A DNA stretch of 64,000 bases from Terriglobia bacterium (GTDB lineage: Bacteria > Acidobacteriota > Terriglobia > Bryobacterales > UBA6623), in assembly GCA_009841225.1 (NCBI GenBank), contig VXMF01000018.1:143779-207778 (forward strand), read 5' to 3'. Below, one piece after another: positions 50,499 to 60,494 of this stretch. The notes beneath the pieces were generated by a model that worked only from the letters and a program-made list of their open reading frames with translations, made no database searches and was not told the origin of the DNA. Both the position numbers and the translations under genes were made by a program. The number at the start of each line of letters is the position of its first letter. Positions within the stretch are counted from its first letter, which is position 1.

Positions 50499-51116
50499 CT
50501 ACCGCGAGTACAACTCGACGATCAATTGCGCGTTGATCTGCGTGTTCTCGAGGTCCTCTTTCGACGGCGCTGCCAGCACCCGCCCGCGGAGCTCGTCCGA
50601 CCCCCGCTCCAGCCAAGCTGGCGGGGAAGCCGAAACCGGCGCCTCCAGGGCTAGCCGGATGCCACCATGCTCCCGGCTTCGCTCGCGAATCTCGACAACA
50701 TCGCCGTCCGCCACCTGATACGAGGGGATGTCAACCTTGCCGCCATTGACCCGCACGTGACCGTGGTTGACGATCTGCCGGGCTTGGCGCCGCGAAACCG
50801 CGAAGCCCATGCGGAAGACCACGTTATCCAAGCGCCGCTCCAGCATCGTCAGCAGGTTGTCTCCCACGACGCCCGGCTGCCGGGCGGCGCGCTCGTAATA
50901 CCTGCGGAACTGGCGCTCAAGTACATCATACATGAAGCGCGCGCGCTGCTTCTCCTGCATCTGCAGGGCGTAGCCGAGCATCTTGCGCGGGCGCTGCGTC
51001 TTGCCGTGCTGGCCCGGCGCGTACGGGCGCTTGTCAAGCAAGCGTTCCGACTTCGGGTCCAATGCCATGCCCAAGCGCCGCGAACGGCGCACGACCGGCC
51101 CTCGGTTTCGTGCCAT
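50499..51116 (-). CDS. rpsD: 30S ribosomal protein S4
   Basis: 205 residues. MARNRGPVVRRSRRLGM start, APGQHGKTQRPRK and the S4 RNA-binding domain with LERRLDNVVFRMGFAVSRRQARQIVNHGHVRVNGGKVDIPSYQV. The N-terminus has no zinc cysteines, so this is the zinc-free form. S4 nucleates 30S body assembly and in many bacteria represses its own operon. Followed by rpoA after 52 bp. Confidence 0.98.
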   Translation of the reverse strand: MARNRGPVVRRSRRLGMALDPKSERLLDKRPYAPGQHGKTQRPRKMLGYALQMQEKQRARFMYDVLERQFRRYYERAARQPGVVGDNLLTMLERRLDNVVFRMGFAVSRRQARQIVNHGHVRVNGGKVDIPSYQVADGDVVEIRERSREHGGIRLALEAPVSASPPAWLERGSDELRGRVLAAPSKEDLENTQINAQLIVELYSR

Positions 51117-51132
51117 GCGATTCTCCCTGCCC

Positions 51133-51534
51133 TCAGACCCGGCGCTTCTTCGGCGGCCGGCAGCCGTTGTGCGGGATCGGCGTCACGTCCTTGATGTGCG
51201 TGACCTGGATGCCCGCGGTCGCAAGCGCGCGGATCGCCGACTCGCGCCCGCCGCCGGGCCCCTTCACGCGCACCGCCACGCGTCCCACGCCGTGTTCCTT
51301 GGCCGCGTTGGCGGCCGTCAGGCTGGCCTGCTGCGCCGCGAACGGGGTGCCCTTCTGGGACCCGCGAAAGCCCAGCGAACCGGCGCTCGACCACGAGATC
51401 GTGCGCCCTTCCAGATCCGTGAAGGTGACGATCGTGTTGTTGAACGTCGCCTGGACGTGCACGATCGCGACCGGCACGTTCTTCTTCTGGCGGCTCTTGA
51501 AGCGCTTCTTGCCCTTGCCCTTCGGATTTGCCAT
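51133..51534 (-). CDS. rpsK: 30S ribosomal protein S11
   Basis: 133 residues. The basic start [39 protein letters not shown] and the end [42 protein letters not shown] are textbook S11. It sits on the 30S platform near the Shine-Dalgarno site. Gap to rpsD 16 bp, same operon. Confidence 0.98.
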   Translation of the reverse strand: MANPKGKGKKRFKSRQKKNVPVAIVHVQATFNNTIVTFTDLEGRTISWSSAGSLGFRGSQKGTPFAAQQASLTAANAAKEHGVGRVAVRVKGPGGGRESAIRALATAGIQVTHIKDVTPIPHNGCRPPKKRRV

Positions 51535-51553
51535 CAGTCCACTCTCCTAGCGC

Positions 51554-51934
51554 CTACTTGGTCGCCTTCTTCTTGTTGGCGATCTGACCCCGCCGCGCAC
51601 CCTTGCGGCTGCGCGCGTTGGTGTGCGTCCGCTGGCCCCGCACGGGCAGGCCGCGCCGGTGGCGCAGGCCGCGGTAGCAGCCGATCTCCATCAAGCGCCG
51701 GATGTTGAGCTGCACTTCCTTGCGCAGATCGCCCTCGACCGCCTGCTCCTCTTCCAGCAGCTTGCGCAGGGCGGTGATCTCCCGGTCGTCCAGGTCCCCC
51801 ATGCGCTTGCCGAAGTCGATGCCGGCACGGTGCAGCAGCGAGCGCGCCCGCGTGAACCCGATGCCGTACAGATATGTCAGCGACACTTCCGCCCGCTTGT
51901 TGTCGGGGATGTCGACGCCTTCCAGTCTTGCCAT
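51554..51934 (-). CDS. rpsM: 30S ribosomal protein S13
   Basis: 126 residues: [34 protein letters not shown], the central [14 protein letters not shown], and the basic tail [27 protein letters not shown]13 contacts P-site tRNA and the 50S central protuberance. Position after rpmJ and before rpsK is canonical. Confidence 0.98.
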   Translation of the reverse strand: MARLEGVDIPDNKRAEVSLTYLYGIGFTRARSLLHRAGIDFGKRMGDLDDREITALRKLLEEEQAVEGDLRKEVQLNIRRLMEIGCYRGLRHRRGLPVRGQRTHTNARSRKGARRGQIANKKKATK

Positions 51935-51953
51935 GTTCGCTCTCCTCGCCAGC

Positions 51954-52067
51954 TCACCCCTGGCGCTGCTTGTGCCTGGGATTGATGCAGATCACCCGCA
52001 GGACGCCCTCCCGCCGGATGATCTTGCAATTCTTGCAAAGCCGCTTCACCGATGCCCGTACCTTCAT
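51954..52067 (-). CDS. rpmJ: 50S ribosomal protein L36
   Basis: 37 residues. [37 protein letters not shown] has the zinc ligands Cys11, Cys14, Cys27 and His32, so it is the zinc-containing form. The ATG overlaps the infA stop by 4 bp (ATGA). The rpsM start follows 19 bp downstream. Too short for most ORF callers. Confidence 0.97.
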   Translation of the reverse strand: MKVRASVKRLCKNCKIIRREGVLRVICINPRHKQRQG

Positions 52068-52333
52068 TGCTCCAACCGTCCTACTATCCTCGCTCTGGTC
52101 GCGTCCCGCGGCGACAAGCGCAGCCGCACCCGGCTGCCCGGCAGCAGCCGCAGGAAATCCATCCCGTGCCGCCCGGTCGCCGCCGCGGCGACCGTGTGGC
52201 CGCTGTCGAGCCGCACGCGGTACAGCAGGCTCGGCAGCTCTTCCAGGACCGTGCCCGCAACCTCCGCGGCCTCGCTGCCGCCGCGCCTCGCTCCGCGCTC
52301 CGCGCCCATGCTCGCCCGCGTTCCATCCTTCAT
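52064..52333 (-). CDS. infA: Divergent translation initiation factor IF-1
   Basis: 89 residues from the ATG at 52333, coupled to map by ATGA; an inner ATG at 52309 is also possible. The S1-type OB fold is readable: [57 protein letters not shown]. Compared with usual IF-1 it has extra Arg/Gly residues at the N-terminus and lacks the GKMRKNFIRI-type basic loop, reading [10 protein letters not shown] instead. Its position between map and rpmJ is canonical, so it is called infA; a reduced or specialised function cannot be excluded. Confidence 0.85.
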   Translation of the reverse strand: MKDGTRASMGAERGARRGGSEAAEVAGTVLEELPSLLYRVRLDSGHTVAAAATGRHGMDFLRLLPGSRVRLRLSPRDATRARIVGRLEQ

Positions 52334-53100
52334 ACCGCTGTCAGCAGCCGCGGGCCGTTCGCCGTGACGGCCACGCAGTGCTCGAAATGGGCGGCGTTCG
52401 AACCGTCCCGGGTGACCGCCGTGAAGCGATCCCGCAAGATTCGCGTGCGCGCGTCGCCGGCGGCGACCATCGGCTCGATCGCCAGCACCATGCCCTCCCT
52501 CAGGCGCGGGTTCGGCACCTTCGGGTCCACGTGGTTGGGCACCTGCGGGTCTTCGTGCAACTGACGCCCGATGCCGTGGCCCACGAACTCCTTCACGATC
52601 GAGAACCCCGCGCCCTCGACATGCACCTGCACGGCGTGGCTGAGATCGGACAGGCGCCGCCCCTCGAGCATCTGCTCGATCGCCAGGTCCAAGGCTTCGC
52701 ACGTGACCTGCAGCAAGCGCTCCGTCTCGCGCGAGACGGAGCCGACCGGTATGGTCGTCGCCGAGTCGCCGTAGTAGCCGTCCAGCAGCACGCCGCAGTC
52801 AACCTTGACGATATCGCCCTCGCGCAGTACCCGCTTGCGCGACGGGATGCCGTGCACGACCTCGTGATTCACCGACGTGCACAAGGCCGCCGGGAACTTC
52901 TTGCGCGCGGCCGGCACATAGTAGCCCTTGAAGGCCGCCGTCGCGCCGGCCTCGCGAATCATCGCGACCGCCCTGTCCTCTAGGTCCATCGTCGTCACGC
53001 CCGGACGCACCATGGCGCGCAACGCCGCCAGCACGCGGCCGACCAGCTGCCCGCTGGCGTACATCCGCTCGATCTCCATCGGACTCTTGCGCACGATCAT
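52330..53100 (-). CDS. map: Methionine aminopeptidase, type I
   Basis: 256 residues from the ATG at 53100 ([18 protein letters not shown]); a TTG at 53106 is less likely. Pita-bread fold with [61 protein letters not shown] and the final HFEHCVAVT, which together hold the two-metal site. It removes initiator Met from new proteins. secY precedes it directly; adk, usual at this spot, is absent. Confidence 0.97.
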   Translation of the reverse strand: MIVRKSPMEIERMYASGQLVGRVLAALRAMVRPGVTTMDLEDRAVAMIREAGATAAFKGYYVPAARKKFPAALCTSVNHEVVHGIPSRKRVLREGDIVKVDCGVLLDGYYGDSATTIPVGSVSRETERLLQVTCEALDLAIEQMLEGRRLSDLSHAVQVHVEGAGFSIVKEFVGHGIGRQLHEDPQVPNHVDPKVPNPRLREGMVLAIEPMVAAGDARTRILRDRFTAVTRDGSNAAHFEHCVAVTANGPRLLTAV

Positions 53101-53141
53101 GGCCAAGTTCTCCGCGTCGCGCCCGCCGGACGCACCGCCCG

Positions 53142-54527
53142 CTAGGCAAGCGAATGGCGCCCCCGGATCCTGCCCGCGCGCGGCGTGAAACCTTCGTAGT
53201 GACGCATCAGCAGCTGCGACTCGATCTGATTAACCGTGTCCATCGCCACGCCGACGATGATCAGCAGGGAAGTGCCGCCGAAGTAGAAGTTGACATTCAG
53301 CCCGTCCAACAACCAGCGCGGCATGTTCGCGTCGGCCCAGTTGCCGATCAGGGGCAAGTGGTGGATCTTCGCCCCGTGGAGCATCAGGTCCGGTATCAGC
53401 GAGATCGTGGCCAGGTACAGCCCGCCGACCAAGGTCAGCTTGGTCAGGATGTCGTTGATGTGCTCGGCGCTCGGCTTGCCGGAACGGATGCCCGGAATGA
53501 ATCCGCCGTACTTGCGCATGTTGTCGGCCACCTCGTTGGGATTGAAGATGATCGAAACATAGAAGAAGCAGAAGAAGACGATGCCAACCACGTAGATCAG
53601 CTCGTACAGCGGCTCGCCCGGACGCACCGATTCCAGCAGCCGCGACAGGAACGGGCTCTCGGTGAACATCAAGGTCAGCGTCTGCGGCAGCGACAGGATC
53701 GACGAGGCGAAAATGACCGGGATCACGCCCCCGGCGTTGACCTTCAGCGGCAGGTGCGTGGACTGCCCGCCCATCATGCGCCTGCCCACCACGCGCCGCG
53801 CGTACTGCACCGGGATCCTGCGCTCGCCGCGCTCGACGAATACGATGAAGCCCACCACGAGCACCATCGCGACCAAGATCACCACCGCTGCCAGTACGTT
53901 CCACTGCCCCGTCACGAAGACGTTCTCGTAGATGTTCTGGGTCGCTCCGGGCAGTCCGACCACGATGCCGGCGAAGATGATCAGCGACATGCCGTTGCCA
54001 ATGCCCCGCTCGGTGATCTGCTCGCCCAGCCACATGATGAACGCCGTTCCCGTGGTGAGCGTCAAGATCGTCATCAGGCGGAAGCCCCAGCCGGGATCGT
54101 AGGCAAGGCCCTGCTGCACGACGAGCTGCGCGTACGCGAACGACTGCACGATGCTGATGCCGATCGTCAGATAGCGCGTCCACTGCGTGATCTTGCGCCG
54201 GCCCAGCTCGCCCTCCTTTTGCAGCCGCTCCAGCGTGGGCACCGCCACGGTCAGCAGCTGCAAGATGATCGAAGCCGTGATGTACGGCATGATCCCCAGG
54301 GCGAAGATGGTCAGCTGGCTGAGCTGCCCCCCGGAGAACAGGTCCAGGAAGCCCAGGGCCGTGCCGCGCGCGGCCTCGAAGATGCGCTGCAGCTCCTCGG
54401 TGTTCACGCCGGGCGTGGGGATGTGCCCGCCCACGCGGTAGACCGCCAGCATCGACAGCGTGAACAGGAGCCGGTTGCGCAGGTCCGGCACGCGGAACAC
54501 GTTCACGCAGGCTTCGAGCCACTTCAT
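53142..54527 (-). CDS. secY: Protein translocase subunit SecY
   Basis: 461 residues, ten predicted transmembrane helices. Conserved blocks are [71 protein letters not shown] and [33 protein letters not shown]. It forms the membrane channel with SecE and SecG (not in the window). Overlaps rplO by 4 bp (ATGA); a tail of about 20 residues beyond the usual end (RIRGRHSLA). Confidence 0.98.
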   Translation of the reverse strand: MKWLEACVNVFRVPDLRNRLLFTLSMLAVYRVGGHIPTPGVNTEELQRIFEAARGTALGFLDLFSGGQLSQLTIFALGIMPYITASIILQLLTVAVPTLERLQKEGELGRRKITQWTRYLTIGISIVQSFAYAQLVVQQGLAYDPGWGFRLMTILTLTTGTAFIMWLGEQITERGIGNGMSLIIFAGIVVGLPGATQNIYENVFVTGQWNVLAAVVILVAMVLVVGFIVFVERGERRIPVQYARRVVGRRMMGGQSTHLPLKVNAGGVIPVIFASSILSLPQTLTLMFTESPFLSRLLESVRPGEPLYELIYVVGIVFFCFFYVSIIFNPNEVADNMRKYGGFIPGIRSGKPSAEHINDILTKLTLVGGLYLATISLIPDLMLHGAKIHHLPLIGNWADANMPRWLLDGLNVNFYFGGTSLLIIVGVAMDTVNQIESQLLMRHYEGFTPRAGRIRGRHSLA

Positions 54528-54985
54528 GATTTCGCTTGCGCCTCCGCTCCCACCAGCAGAGCCGTGCCGCCCGCCTTCTCGATCTTCTCCCGCGCCACGG
54601 CCGAGAACTTGTGCGCCGTCACCGTGATCGGCCGGCTGATGTCCCCGTTGCCCAGGATCTTCAGGCCGTCACGCAGCCGGCTGACCGTGCCGGACGCGAG
54701 CAGGCTGTCCGGCGTGAACTCGTCCCCGGCCAGTTCCTCGAAGCGCTGCACGTTCAGCACGGCGTATTCCTTGCGGTTCGGATTCGTGAAGCCGCGCTTG
54801 GGCACGCGCCGCACGAGCGGCATCTGGCCGCCCTCGAAGCCGCGCTTGCCGCTGTAGCCCGAGCGCGAGCGCTGGCCCTTCTGGCCGCGCCCCGCCGTCA
54901 CTCCCAAGCCCGATCCCGGGCCCCGGCCGCGGCGCTTGCGCGGCCGGCGCGATCCCGGGGCTGGATGAAGTTCGCTCAGTTTCAT
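54524..54985 (-). CDS. rplO: 50S ribosomal protein L15
   Basis: 153 residues: [66 protein letters not shown] and the C-terminal [29 protein letters not shown]. Normal length, canonical place between rpmD and secY, and coupled to secY by a 4-bp overlap. Confidence 0.98.
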   Translation of the reverse strand: MKLSELHPAPGSRRPRKRRGRGPGSGLGVTAGRGQKGQRSRSGYSGKRGFEGGQMPLVRRVPKRGFTNPNRKEYAVLNVQRFEELAGDEFTPDSLLASGTVSRLRDGLKILGNGDISRPITVTAHKFSAVAREKIEKAGGTALLVGAEAQAKS

Positions 54986-54997
54986 CGCTGTAACCGC

Positions 54998-55177
54998 CTA
55001 GTCGATGACTTCCACCAGGTGCGGAACCTTCGCGACCATGCCGCGCGTGGCCGGGCCCTCGGGCCGCTCCACCACCTGGCCGATCTTGCGCAGCCCGAGT
55101 CCGCGAACCACCCGCTTGAGCTTGGACGGGACGCCGATCGTGCTCCGCTTGAGCCTGATCTTGATCATGTCAGCCAT
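54998..55177 (-). CDS. rpmD: 50S ribosomal protein L30
   Basis: 59 residues from the ATG at 55177: MIKIRLKRSTIGVPSKLKRVVRGLGLRKIGQVVERPEGPATRGMVAKVPHLVEVI. The ATG overlaps the rpsE stop as TGATG, so translation is coupled. L15 follows after 12 bp. Full length for L30. Confidence 0.97.
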   Translation of the reverse strand: MADMIKIRLKRSTIGVPSKLKRVVRGLGLRKIGQVVERPEGPATRGMVAKVPHLVEVID

Positions 55178-55695
55178 CACATGCCGCCCCGGATCTCGCT
55201 GACGCTCTTGCCGCGCAGCCGCGCGATCTCCTCGTGGTTGCGCAGCTGCTGCAAGCCGTCGAACGTCGCCTTGATCACGTTGTGCGGGTTGCGCGAGCCG
55301 ATGCACTTGGTCAGCACGTTCTGGATGCCCGCGGCCTCGACCACCTTGCGCACCGCACCGCCCGCGATCTTGCCCTTGCCCTCGCGGGCCGGCTTGAGCA
55401 GGACCCGGCCTGCTCCGTACACGCCCAGCACCTCGTGCGGGATCGTGGGGCCGAGCACGTTCACCTGGATCAGATTCTTCTTCGCCTTCTCGATCGCCTT
55501 GCGGATCGCCGAAGGCACCTCCTTGGCCTTGCCCTTGGCAAAGCCCACGACATGCTTCTCGGGGTCGCCCACCACCACCAGCGCGGAAAAGCTCAGGTTC
55601 TTGCCGCCCTTGACGACCTTGGTGACGCGATTGATCTCCACCACCTCGTCGGTGAGCTGAAGCTCGGCCTGCTCAATGTTCTGTTTCGCTTCCAT
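55177..55695 (-). CDS. rpsE: 30S ribosomal protein S5
   Basis: 172 residues: [64 protein letters not shown] and [52 protein letters not shown]. The N-terminal dsRNA-binding domain and the C-terminal domain are complete. S5 controls accuracy at the A site and carries spectinomycin-site residues. Confidence 0.98.
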   Translation of the reverse strand: MEAKQNIEQAELQLTDEVVEINRVTKVVKGGKNLSFSALVVVGDPEKHVVGFAKGKAKEVPSAIRKAIEKAKKNLIQVNVLGPTIPHEVLGVYGAGRVLLKPAREGKGKIAGGAVRKVVEAAGIQNVLTKCIGSRNPHNVIKATFDGLQQLRNHEEIARLRGKSVSEIRGGM

Positions 55696-55721
55696 CGATC
55701 CCTGCCCTCTGTCGGTCTGGC

Positions 55722-56153
55722 CTACTTGGCCTTGCGAGCCTTGCCGGGCTTGCCCGCCGCGGCGGCCTCCTCGCGCGCCCGGCGCTCGCGCGTGGGCGGC
55801 AGCAGGCCGGCCCGCTGCACGGCCTCGGCCACGGCCCGGACGCGGCCCTTGAAGTTGTGCCCGCCGCGGTCGAACACCACCTGCGCGACGCCGGCCTCGC
55901 GCAGGCGTTCCGCGATCATCTCGCCCACCTTGGTGGCGGCGGCCACGTTTCCGCCGTATTCGCTGAAACCGGCGCCGACCGTGGACGCCGACGCCAGCGT
56001 GCGCTGGGCATCGTCGTCGATGACCTGCGCGTAGATGTGCCGCAGCGAACGGAAAACGGCCAGCCGCGGGCGCGCGGCGGTGCCGCGCAAGCGCTTGCGG
56101 ATGCGGGCATGCACCCGCCGCCGCCGAGCGTTCCGGTCAACCAGTGAAACCAT
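55722..56153 (-). CDS. rplR: 50S ribosomal protein L18
   Basis: 143 residues: [48 protein letters not shown] and the end [26 protein letters not shown] short Ala/Glu/Lys-rich tail ([24 protein letters not shown]) extends about 20 residues past the usual end. Binds 5S rRNA. Canonical position. Confidence 0.97.
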   Translation of the reverse strand: MVSLVDRNARRRRVHARIRKRLRGTAARPRLAVFRSLRHIYAQVIDDDAQRTLASASTVGAGFSEYGGNVAAATKVGEMIAERLREAGVAQVVFDRGGHNFKGRVRAVAEAVQRAGLLPPTRERRAREEAAAAGKPGKARKAK

Positions 56154-56180
56154 CTCTGCCTCGCTCCGTCAATCGGCCGC

Positions 56181-56714
56181 CTACGCGGCGCCGCTCTTGC
56201 CTTCCTTGCTGCGCAGGCGCTCTCCCTCGTAGCGCACGCCCTTCTGCTTGTACGGGTCAGGCTTGCGCAGCGAGCGGATCGAGGCCGCCACCTGGCCCAC
56301 GACCTGCTTGTCGATCCCGGACAGCTCGATCTTCGTGTTGCCCTCGATGCTGGCCTCCACGCCGTCCGGCAGCAGCACCTCGATCGGGTGCGAGTAGCCC
56401 AGCTGCAAGCTCAGCACCCGCCCCAGCTTCTGGGCCCGGTAGCCGACGCCGACGATCTCCAGGCGCTTCTTGAAGCCTTCGGTCACGCCCTTGACGGAGT
56501 TGTTCGCCAGCGCGCGGGTCAGCCCCTGCATGGCCCCGTTCGAAGCGTCCGCGCAGGTGATGCGCAGGGTGCGCTCCTCCAGCTCCGCGGCCACCCCGTC
56601 AGGAACGGGAACGCTGAGCTCGCCCTTGGGGCCCGTCACGTTCAAGCGGCCCGGCTCAATGCCGACCTTGACGCCGTCCGGCACCTCGATCGGCAACTTC
56701 CCAATTCTCGACAT
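56181..56714 (-). CDS. rplF: 50S ribosomal protein L6
   Basis: 177 residues from the ATG at 56714 (MSRIGKLPIEVPDGVKVGIEPGRLNVTGPKGELS). The second half has VGVGYRAQKLGRVLSLQLGYSHPIEVLLPDGVEAS and KIELSGIDKQVVGQVAASIRSLRKPDPYKQKGVRYEGE. Both halves of the duplicated L6 fold are present. It lies near the sarcin-ricin loop. Confidence 0.98.
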   Translation of the reverse strand: MSRIGKLPIEVPDGVKVGIEPGRLNVTGPKGELSVPVPDGVAAELEERTLRITCADASNGAMQGLTRALANNSVKGVTEGFKKRLEIVGVGYRAQKLGRVLSLQLGYSHPIEVLLPDGVEASIEGNTKIELSGIDKQVVGQVAASIRSLRKPDPYKQKGVRYEGERLRSKEGKSGAA

Positions 56715-56742
56715 CGTCTCTCTCCCGCAGCGGCCACGATCT

Positions 56743-57138
56743 TCAGTAGACCGTGCACAGCACCTCGCCGCCAATGCCCAGGCCCTTGGCCTGCCGGCCC
56801 GTCATCACTCCCTTGGACGTCGTCAGCACGCTGACGCCCATGCCGCCGATCACCCGCGGGATACGCTGGGCATCGACGTACACCCGGCGGCCGGGCGTCG
56901 ACACGCGCGTCAGGCGCGTGATCACCGGCCGGTTGTCCGGGCGGTACTTCAGGTAGACCTTCAGGGTCTTCTTGTTGTTGTCCGTGGCCACGCGGTAGTT
57001 GGAGACGTAGCCCTCTTCCTTCAGAATCCGGGCCAGCTCGATCTTGACCTTCGAGCCGGGGATCTCCACCTTGTGGTGCCTGGCCGCCATGCCGTTGCGG
57101 ATGCGCGTCAGCATGTCGGCGATCGGATCGCTGTGCAT
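56743..57138 (-). CDS. rpsH: 30S ribosomal protein S8
   Basis: 131 residues from the ATG at 57138: MHSDPIADMLTRIRNGMAARHHKVEIPGSKVKIELARILKEEGYVSNYRV and RVYVDAQRIPRVIGGMGVSVLTTSKGVMTGRQAKGLGIGGEVLCTVY. S8 is a primary 16S rRNA binder and, in many bacteria, an spc-operon repressor. rplF follows after 28 bp. Confidence 0.98.
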   Translation of the reverse strand: MHSDPIADMLTRIRNGMAARHHKVEIPGSKVKIELARILKEEGYVSNYRVATDNNKKTLKVYLKYRPDNRPVITRLTRVSTPGRRVYVDAQRIPRVIGGMGVSVLTTSKGVMTGRQAKGLGIGGEVLCTVY

Positions 57139-57146
57139 CTCGCCTC

Positions 57147-57332
57147 CTACCAGCTGCTCTTGACCACGCCCGGCAGTTCGCCGCTCAGCGCCAGTTCGCG
57201 GAAACAGATGCGGCACAGCTCGAACTTGCGCATGTAGCCGCGCGGGCGCCCGCAGCGCCGGCAGCGGTTGCGGTAGCGCACCTTAAAGCGCAGCTTCTTG
57301 CGCTCGCGCGCAATCTTGGCCTTCGTTGCCAT
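57147..57332 (-). CDS. rpsN: 30S ribosomal protein S14, zinc-binding type
   Basis: 61 residues from the ATG at 57332: [61 protein letters not shown]. The CxxC...CxxC zinc ribbon makes it the short, zinc-containing S14 (type Z). rpsH starts 9 bp downstream. Confidence 0.97.
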   Translation of the reverse strand: MATKAKIARERKKLRFKVRYRNRCRRCGRPRGYMRKFELCRICFRELALSGELPGVVKSSW

Positions 57333-57358
57333 GATCCTCCTCGCAGTCCTCGCCGCGC

Positions 57359-57982
57359 CTACGCGGCGCGGAACGGCATGCCCAGCAGCCTGAGCAGCAT
57401 GTAGCCCTCGCGGTCGGTGCGGGCAGTCGTAATCATGGTTACGTTCATGCCCTTCATCACTTCGACCTTGGTGTAGTCGATCTCCGGGAAGATCGTGTGC
57501 TCCTGGATCCCCAGGGTGTAGTTGCCGCGTCCGTCGAGTTTCGGCGAGACGCCCTGGAAGTCGCGCACGCGCGGTAGCGAGACCGCGATCAAGCGGTCCA
57601 GGAATTCCCACATGCGCGTCCCGCGCAAGGTCACGGTGCAGCCCACCGGCACCCCTGCGCGCAGGTTGAATCCGGCGATCGGGCGCTTGGCCAGCGTCAC
57701 GACGGGTTTCTGGCCCGAGATCGCCGCCAGCTCCTTGACCGTGCCGTCCACCACGCGCTGGTTGACCGGCACGCGCCGGCCGGCCTGGGCATCCGCCGCG
57801 CCCTTGGCAGCCTTCTTCTTCTGGCCGCCGTCCTGCTTCTGCAAGATGATCTTGCCGATGCCAATGTTGAGCTTGATGGCGACCAGCCTGGGGATCGCCA
57901 TCGGGGAGCTGTAGCCGAACTCCTCGCGCAGCGCCGGCGCCACCGACTCGGAGTACTTCTCTTTCAGTCGCGGCCCGGCCAT
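57359..57982 (-). CDS. rplE: 50S ribosomal protein L5 with an internal insertion
   Basis: 207 residues from the ATG at 57982, which overlaps the rplX stop as TGATG. The L5 fold is clear ([86 protein letters not shown]). Between the first strand and the ISGQKP block there are about 25 extra, Lys/Gln/Gly-rich residues ([20 protein letters not shown] onward). L5 binds 5S rRNA and contacts P-site tRNA. Confidence 0.96.
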   Translation of the reverse strand: MAGPRLKEKYSESVAPALREEFGYSSPMAIPRLVAIKLNIGIGKIILQKQDGGQKKKAAKGAADAQAGRRVPVNQRVVDGTVKELAAISGQKPVVTLAKRPIAGFNLRAGVPVGCTVTLRGTRMWEFLDRLIAVSLPRVRDFQGVSPKLDGRGNYTLGIQEHTIFPEIDYTKVEVMKGMNVTMITTARTDREGYMLLRLLGMPFRAA

Positions 57983-58251
57983 CACTCGGTCACCACCCTT
58001 ACGTTCGACAGATCCATCATCGATTCGCGCTCCGCAATGCCGCCCTTGACCTGCTTCTGCGGATTGGGACGGACGTGCTTCCTGACCATGTTGGCCCCTT
58101 CCACCAGCAGCCGGCCCCGCTTGCGGTCCACCTGCAGCACCCGACCGCGCAGGCCCTTGCTGCGGCCCGTTATGACTTCGACAGTGTCGTTCTTCTTGAC
58201 CTTGGTCTTGTACATGACCAAGGGCTTGCGGTGCCGGCGCATCTTCGGCAT
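57982..58251 (-). CDS. rplX: 50S ribosomal protein L24
   Basis: 89 residues. KOW motif near the start ([46 protein letters not shown]) and the segment [22 protein letters not shown]. The N-terminus has a short basic extension ([15 protein letters not shown]). Start overlaps the rplN stop as TGATG, end overlaps rplE likewise. L24 initiates 50S assembly near the tunnel exit. Confidence 0.97.
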   Translation of the reverse strand: MPKMRRHRKPLVMYKTKVKKNDTVEVITGRSKGLRGRVLQVDRKRGRLLVEGANMVRKHVRPNPQKQVKGGIAERESMMDLSNVRVVTE

Positions 58252-58619
58252 CAGAGCACCTCCGGCGCGAGCGAGACGATCTTCATGAAGCGCTTGTCGC
58301 GCAACTCGCGCGCCACCGGCCCGAACACGCGCGTGCCGACCGGCTCGCCCACCTCGTTGACCAGCACCGCCGCGTTCTCGTCAAAGCGGATGTACGTGCC
58401 GTCCTTGCGGCGCGTCTCCTTGCGCATGCGCACCACGACCGCGCGCACGACCGAGCCCTTCTTGACGTTCGAGTCCGGCACGGCCTCCTTCACGGACGCC
58501 ATGACAACATCGCCCAGCCCGGCCTTGCGGCCGGTCGAGCCGCCGCGGGGCAGGATGCACATCAGGCGCCGGGCGCCCGAATTGTCGGCCACCGCCAGCC
58601 TAGTCTGCATTCCGATCAT
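58251..58619 (-). CDS. rplN: 50S ribosomal protein L14
   Basis: 122 residues: [68 protein letters not shown] and [49 protein letters not shown]. Standard length; participates in the intersubunit bridge next to L19. Coupled to rplX by a 1-bp overlap. Confidence 0.98.
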   Translation of the reverse strand: MIGMQTRLAVADNSGARRLMCILPRGGSTGRKAGLGDVVMASVKEAVPDSNVKKGSVVRAVVVRMRKETRRKDGTYIRFDENAAVLVNEVGEPVGTRVFGPVARELRDKRFMKIVSLAPEVL

Positions 58620-58645
58620 GCTGTCTGCCTCCTGTCGGCACCGGC

Positions 58646-58951
58646 CTAGCGGCCCGCCGCCTCCCGCCGCTGGCGGCGCACCTTGATCTCAACCTGGGGC
58701 GCCTTCAGCACGACTTCCTCGAGCCTCCAGCGCTTGCGCTTCGACAGCGGGCGGCACTCGACAATGCAGACCCGATCGCCCATCTTGGCCGTCTCGTGCT
58801 CGTCGTGCGCCATGAACTTCTTCTTGCGCGTGATGTAGCGGCGGTACAGCGGGTGCTGCACGCGCCGGCTGACCTCCACGACGATGGTCTTCGCGGACTT
58901 GGTCGAGACCACCCGGCCGACCTTGCGGTTCTTGTGACCCTGCTCAGGCAT
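58646..58951 (-). CDS. rpsQ: 30S ribosomal protein S17
   Basis: 101 residues: [74 protein letters not shown]-fold 16S rRNA binder. The C-terminus continues about 15 residues past the usual end ([13 protein letters not shown]). Its start overlaps the rpmC end by 8 bp. Confidence 0.96.
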   Translation of the reverse strand: MPEQGHKNRKVGRVVSTKSAKTIVVEVSRRVQHPLYRRYITRKKKFMAHDEHETAKMGDRVCIVECRPLSKRKRWRLEEVVLKAPQVEIKVRRQRREAAGR

Positions 58952-59162
58952 CGGTGTCCTCCGCTGCCGCGGCGGCCCGCCGCTTCTCGCCCGCCACCGT
59001 GAGGATGCGAGCGAGGTCCTTGCGGGTGGCGCGGTACTTGCGCACGCCCTCGGCCTGGCCCATCGAGATCTGGAAGCGCAGCCTGAACAGCTGCTCCCGC
59101 GCCTCGGACTCCCTTTGCTGGAGCTCGGCCAGGGTCAGTTCGCGATATTCGCTGGCCCTCAT
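58944..59162 (-). CDS. rpmC: 50S ribosomal protein L29
   Basis: 72 residues from the ATG at 59162: [61 protein letters not shown], then an Ala/Asp tail. Two-helix L29 near the tunnel exit, where signal recognition particle and trigger factor dock. Overlaps rplP by 4 bp upstream and rpsQ by 8 bp downstream. Confidence 0.97.
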   Translation of the reverse strand: MRASEYRELTLAELQQRESEAREQLFRLRFQISMGQAEGVRKYRATRKDLARILTVAGEKRRAAAAAEDTDA

Positions 59163-59575
59163 AGCAACTCTCCGCTGAATCGGCTGACAAACTTGACCGG
59201 GATCGGCAGCTTTTGGGCGGCCAGCTCCATGGCGCGGCGCGCCACGCTTTCCTCGACGCCCTCGATCTCGAACATCATGCGCCCAGGCTTGACCACCGCA
59301 ACCCACTGCTCGGGAGCCCCCTTGCCCTTGCCCATGCGGGTCTCGGCGGGCTTCTTGGTGATCGACTTGTCGGGGAAAATCCGAATCCACAGCTTGCCGC
59401 CGCGCTTGACACGGCGGCTGATGGCGATGCGGGCAGCCTCGATCTGGCGGTCGGTGATCCAAGCCGCCTCAAGCGCCTTGAGCCCGTAATCGCCGAAGTC
59501 CAGGCCGGAACCGCGCCACGCCTTGCCGCGGCGATTGCCGCGGTGCATCTTGCGATAGCGCGTCTTCTTGGGCAT
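59159..59575 (-). CDS. rplP: 50S ribosomal protein L16
   Basis: 138 residues from the ATG at 59575: [89 protein letters not shown] and the end [17 protein letters not shown]. Near A-site tRNA in the 50S subunit. Its upstream neighbour rpsC ends 10 bp before it. Confidence 0.98.
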   Translation of the reverse strand: MPKKTRYRKMHRGNRRGKAWRGSGLDFGDYGLKALEAAWITDRQIEAARIAISRRVKRGGKLWIRIFPDKSITKKPAETRMGKGKGAPEQWVAVVKPGRMMFEIEGVEESVARRAMELAAQKLPIPVKFVSRFSGELL

Positions 59576-59585
59576 TAACACGGCG

Positions 59586-60464
59586 CTATTCCTCCTCTTC
59601 GCTGGCGCCGGTGCCGGCAGTGTCCGCCATCGGCGGCTGGAAGGCAGACTCCGCAGGCGGCGAAACCGGGGCTTCCGGCGGCGCCTCGACCGGAGCAGCG
59701 GCCTCGACGGCCTCCTCCGCGGCCGCGACCGCCGGGCGGCGCAGCCGCTCGCGCTCCTGCTCGGCCTGGCTGCGCGCCTCGCGCCGGCGGGCCGGTTCCG
59801 GATCCTCGCGGCCGGTCTTGCGGATCGCCGCACCGCGCGGGTCGATGATCTCGCCCTTGTAGATCCAACACTTCACGCCCAGCACGCCGTAAGTGGTATT
59901 GGCCTCGCTGAAGCCGTAGTCGATGTCGGCGCGAAGCGTCTGCAGCGGCAGCCGCCCGTGCAAGTGCCACTCGCTGCGCGCGATCATCTTGCCGTTCAGC
60001 CTGCCCGCCACCCAGATCTTGATGCCCTTGCAGCCGAAGCGCTGGGCGAATTCGACCGACTTGCGCATGGCGCGCCGGAAGCTGACGCGCTTCTCGATCT
60101 GCACGGCCACCGACTCGGCCACCAGTTGCGCGTCAAGCTCGGGCCGGTGGACCTCCTGGATGTCGATGTAGATGTCCCGCTTGGTCTGCTGCTGCAGCTC
60201 GGCCTTGAGCTTCTCGATCTCGGAGCCCTTCTTGCCGATGATGATGCCCGGGCGCGCGGCCCGGATGGCGATGCGCAGCCGATTGCCCGGGCGATCCAGC
60301 TCGATCGAGCTGATGCCGGCGGCCTTGAGGCGCTTGCGCAGCATGGCCTTGAGCTCGATGTCCTCGTTAACCAAGTCGGCATAGCCCTTCTGGGCGTACC
60401 AGCGCGACCGCCAGACCTTGGTGTAGCCCAGGCGGAATCCGTAGGGGTGAACTTTCTGGCCCAT
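59586..60464 (-). CDS. rpsC: 30S ribosomal protein S3 with long acidic C-terminal tail
   Basis: 292 residues from the ATG at 60464, against about 210-240 usual. The core is complete ([81 protein letters not shown] domain, and the [20 protein letters not shown] block). After about 215 the tail is rich in Ala, Pro and Glu and ends [13 protein letters not shown]3 lines the mRNA entry tunnel. Confidence 0.96.
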   Translation of the reverse strand: MGQKVHPYGFRLGYTKVWRSRWYAQKGYADLVNEDIELKAMLRKRLKAAGISSIELDRPGNRLRIAIRAARPGIIIGKKGSEIEKLKAELQQQTKRDIYIDIQEVHRPELDAQLVAESVAVQIEKRVSFRRAMRKSVEFAQRFGCKGIKIWVAGRLNGKMIARSEWHLHGRLPLQTLRADIDYGFSEANTTYGVLGVKCWIYKGEIIDPRGAAIRKTGREDPEPARRREARSQAEQERERLRRPAVAAAEEAVEAAAPVEAPPEAPVSPPAESAFQPPMADTAGTGASEEEE

Positions 60465-60494
60465 CACGTCTCCTTCGCGGCAATCTCCCGCAGC

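Noticed and set aside
53154..54857. 567-codon + strand frame antisense to secY and rplO
   Set aside because: A shadow of two unmistakable genes; His/Arg/Gln-rich composition and no domain.
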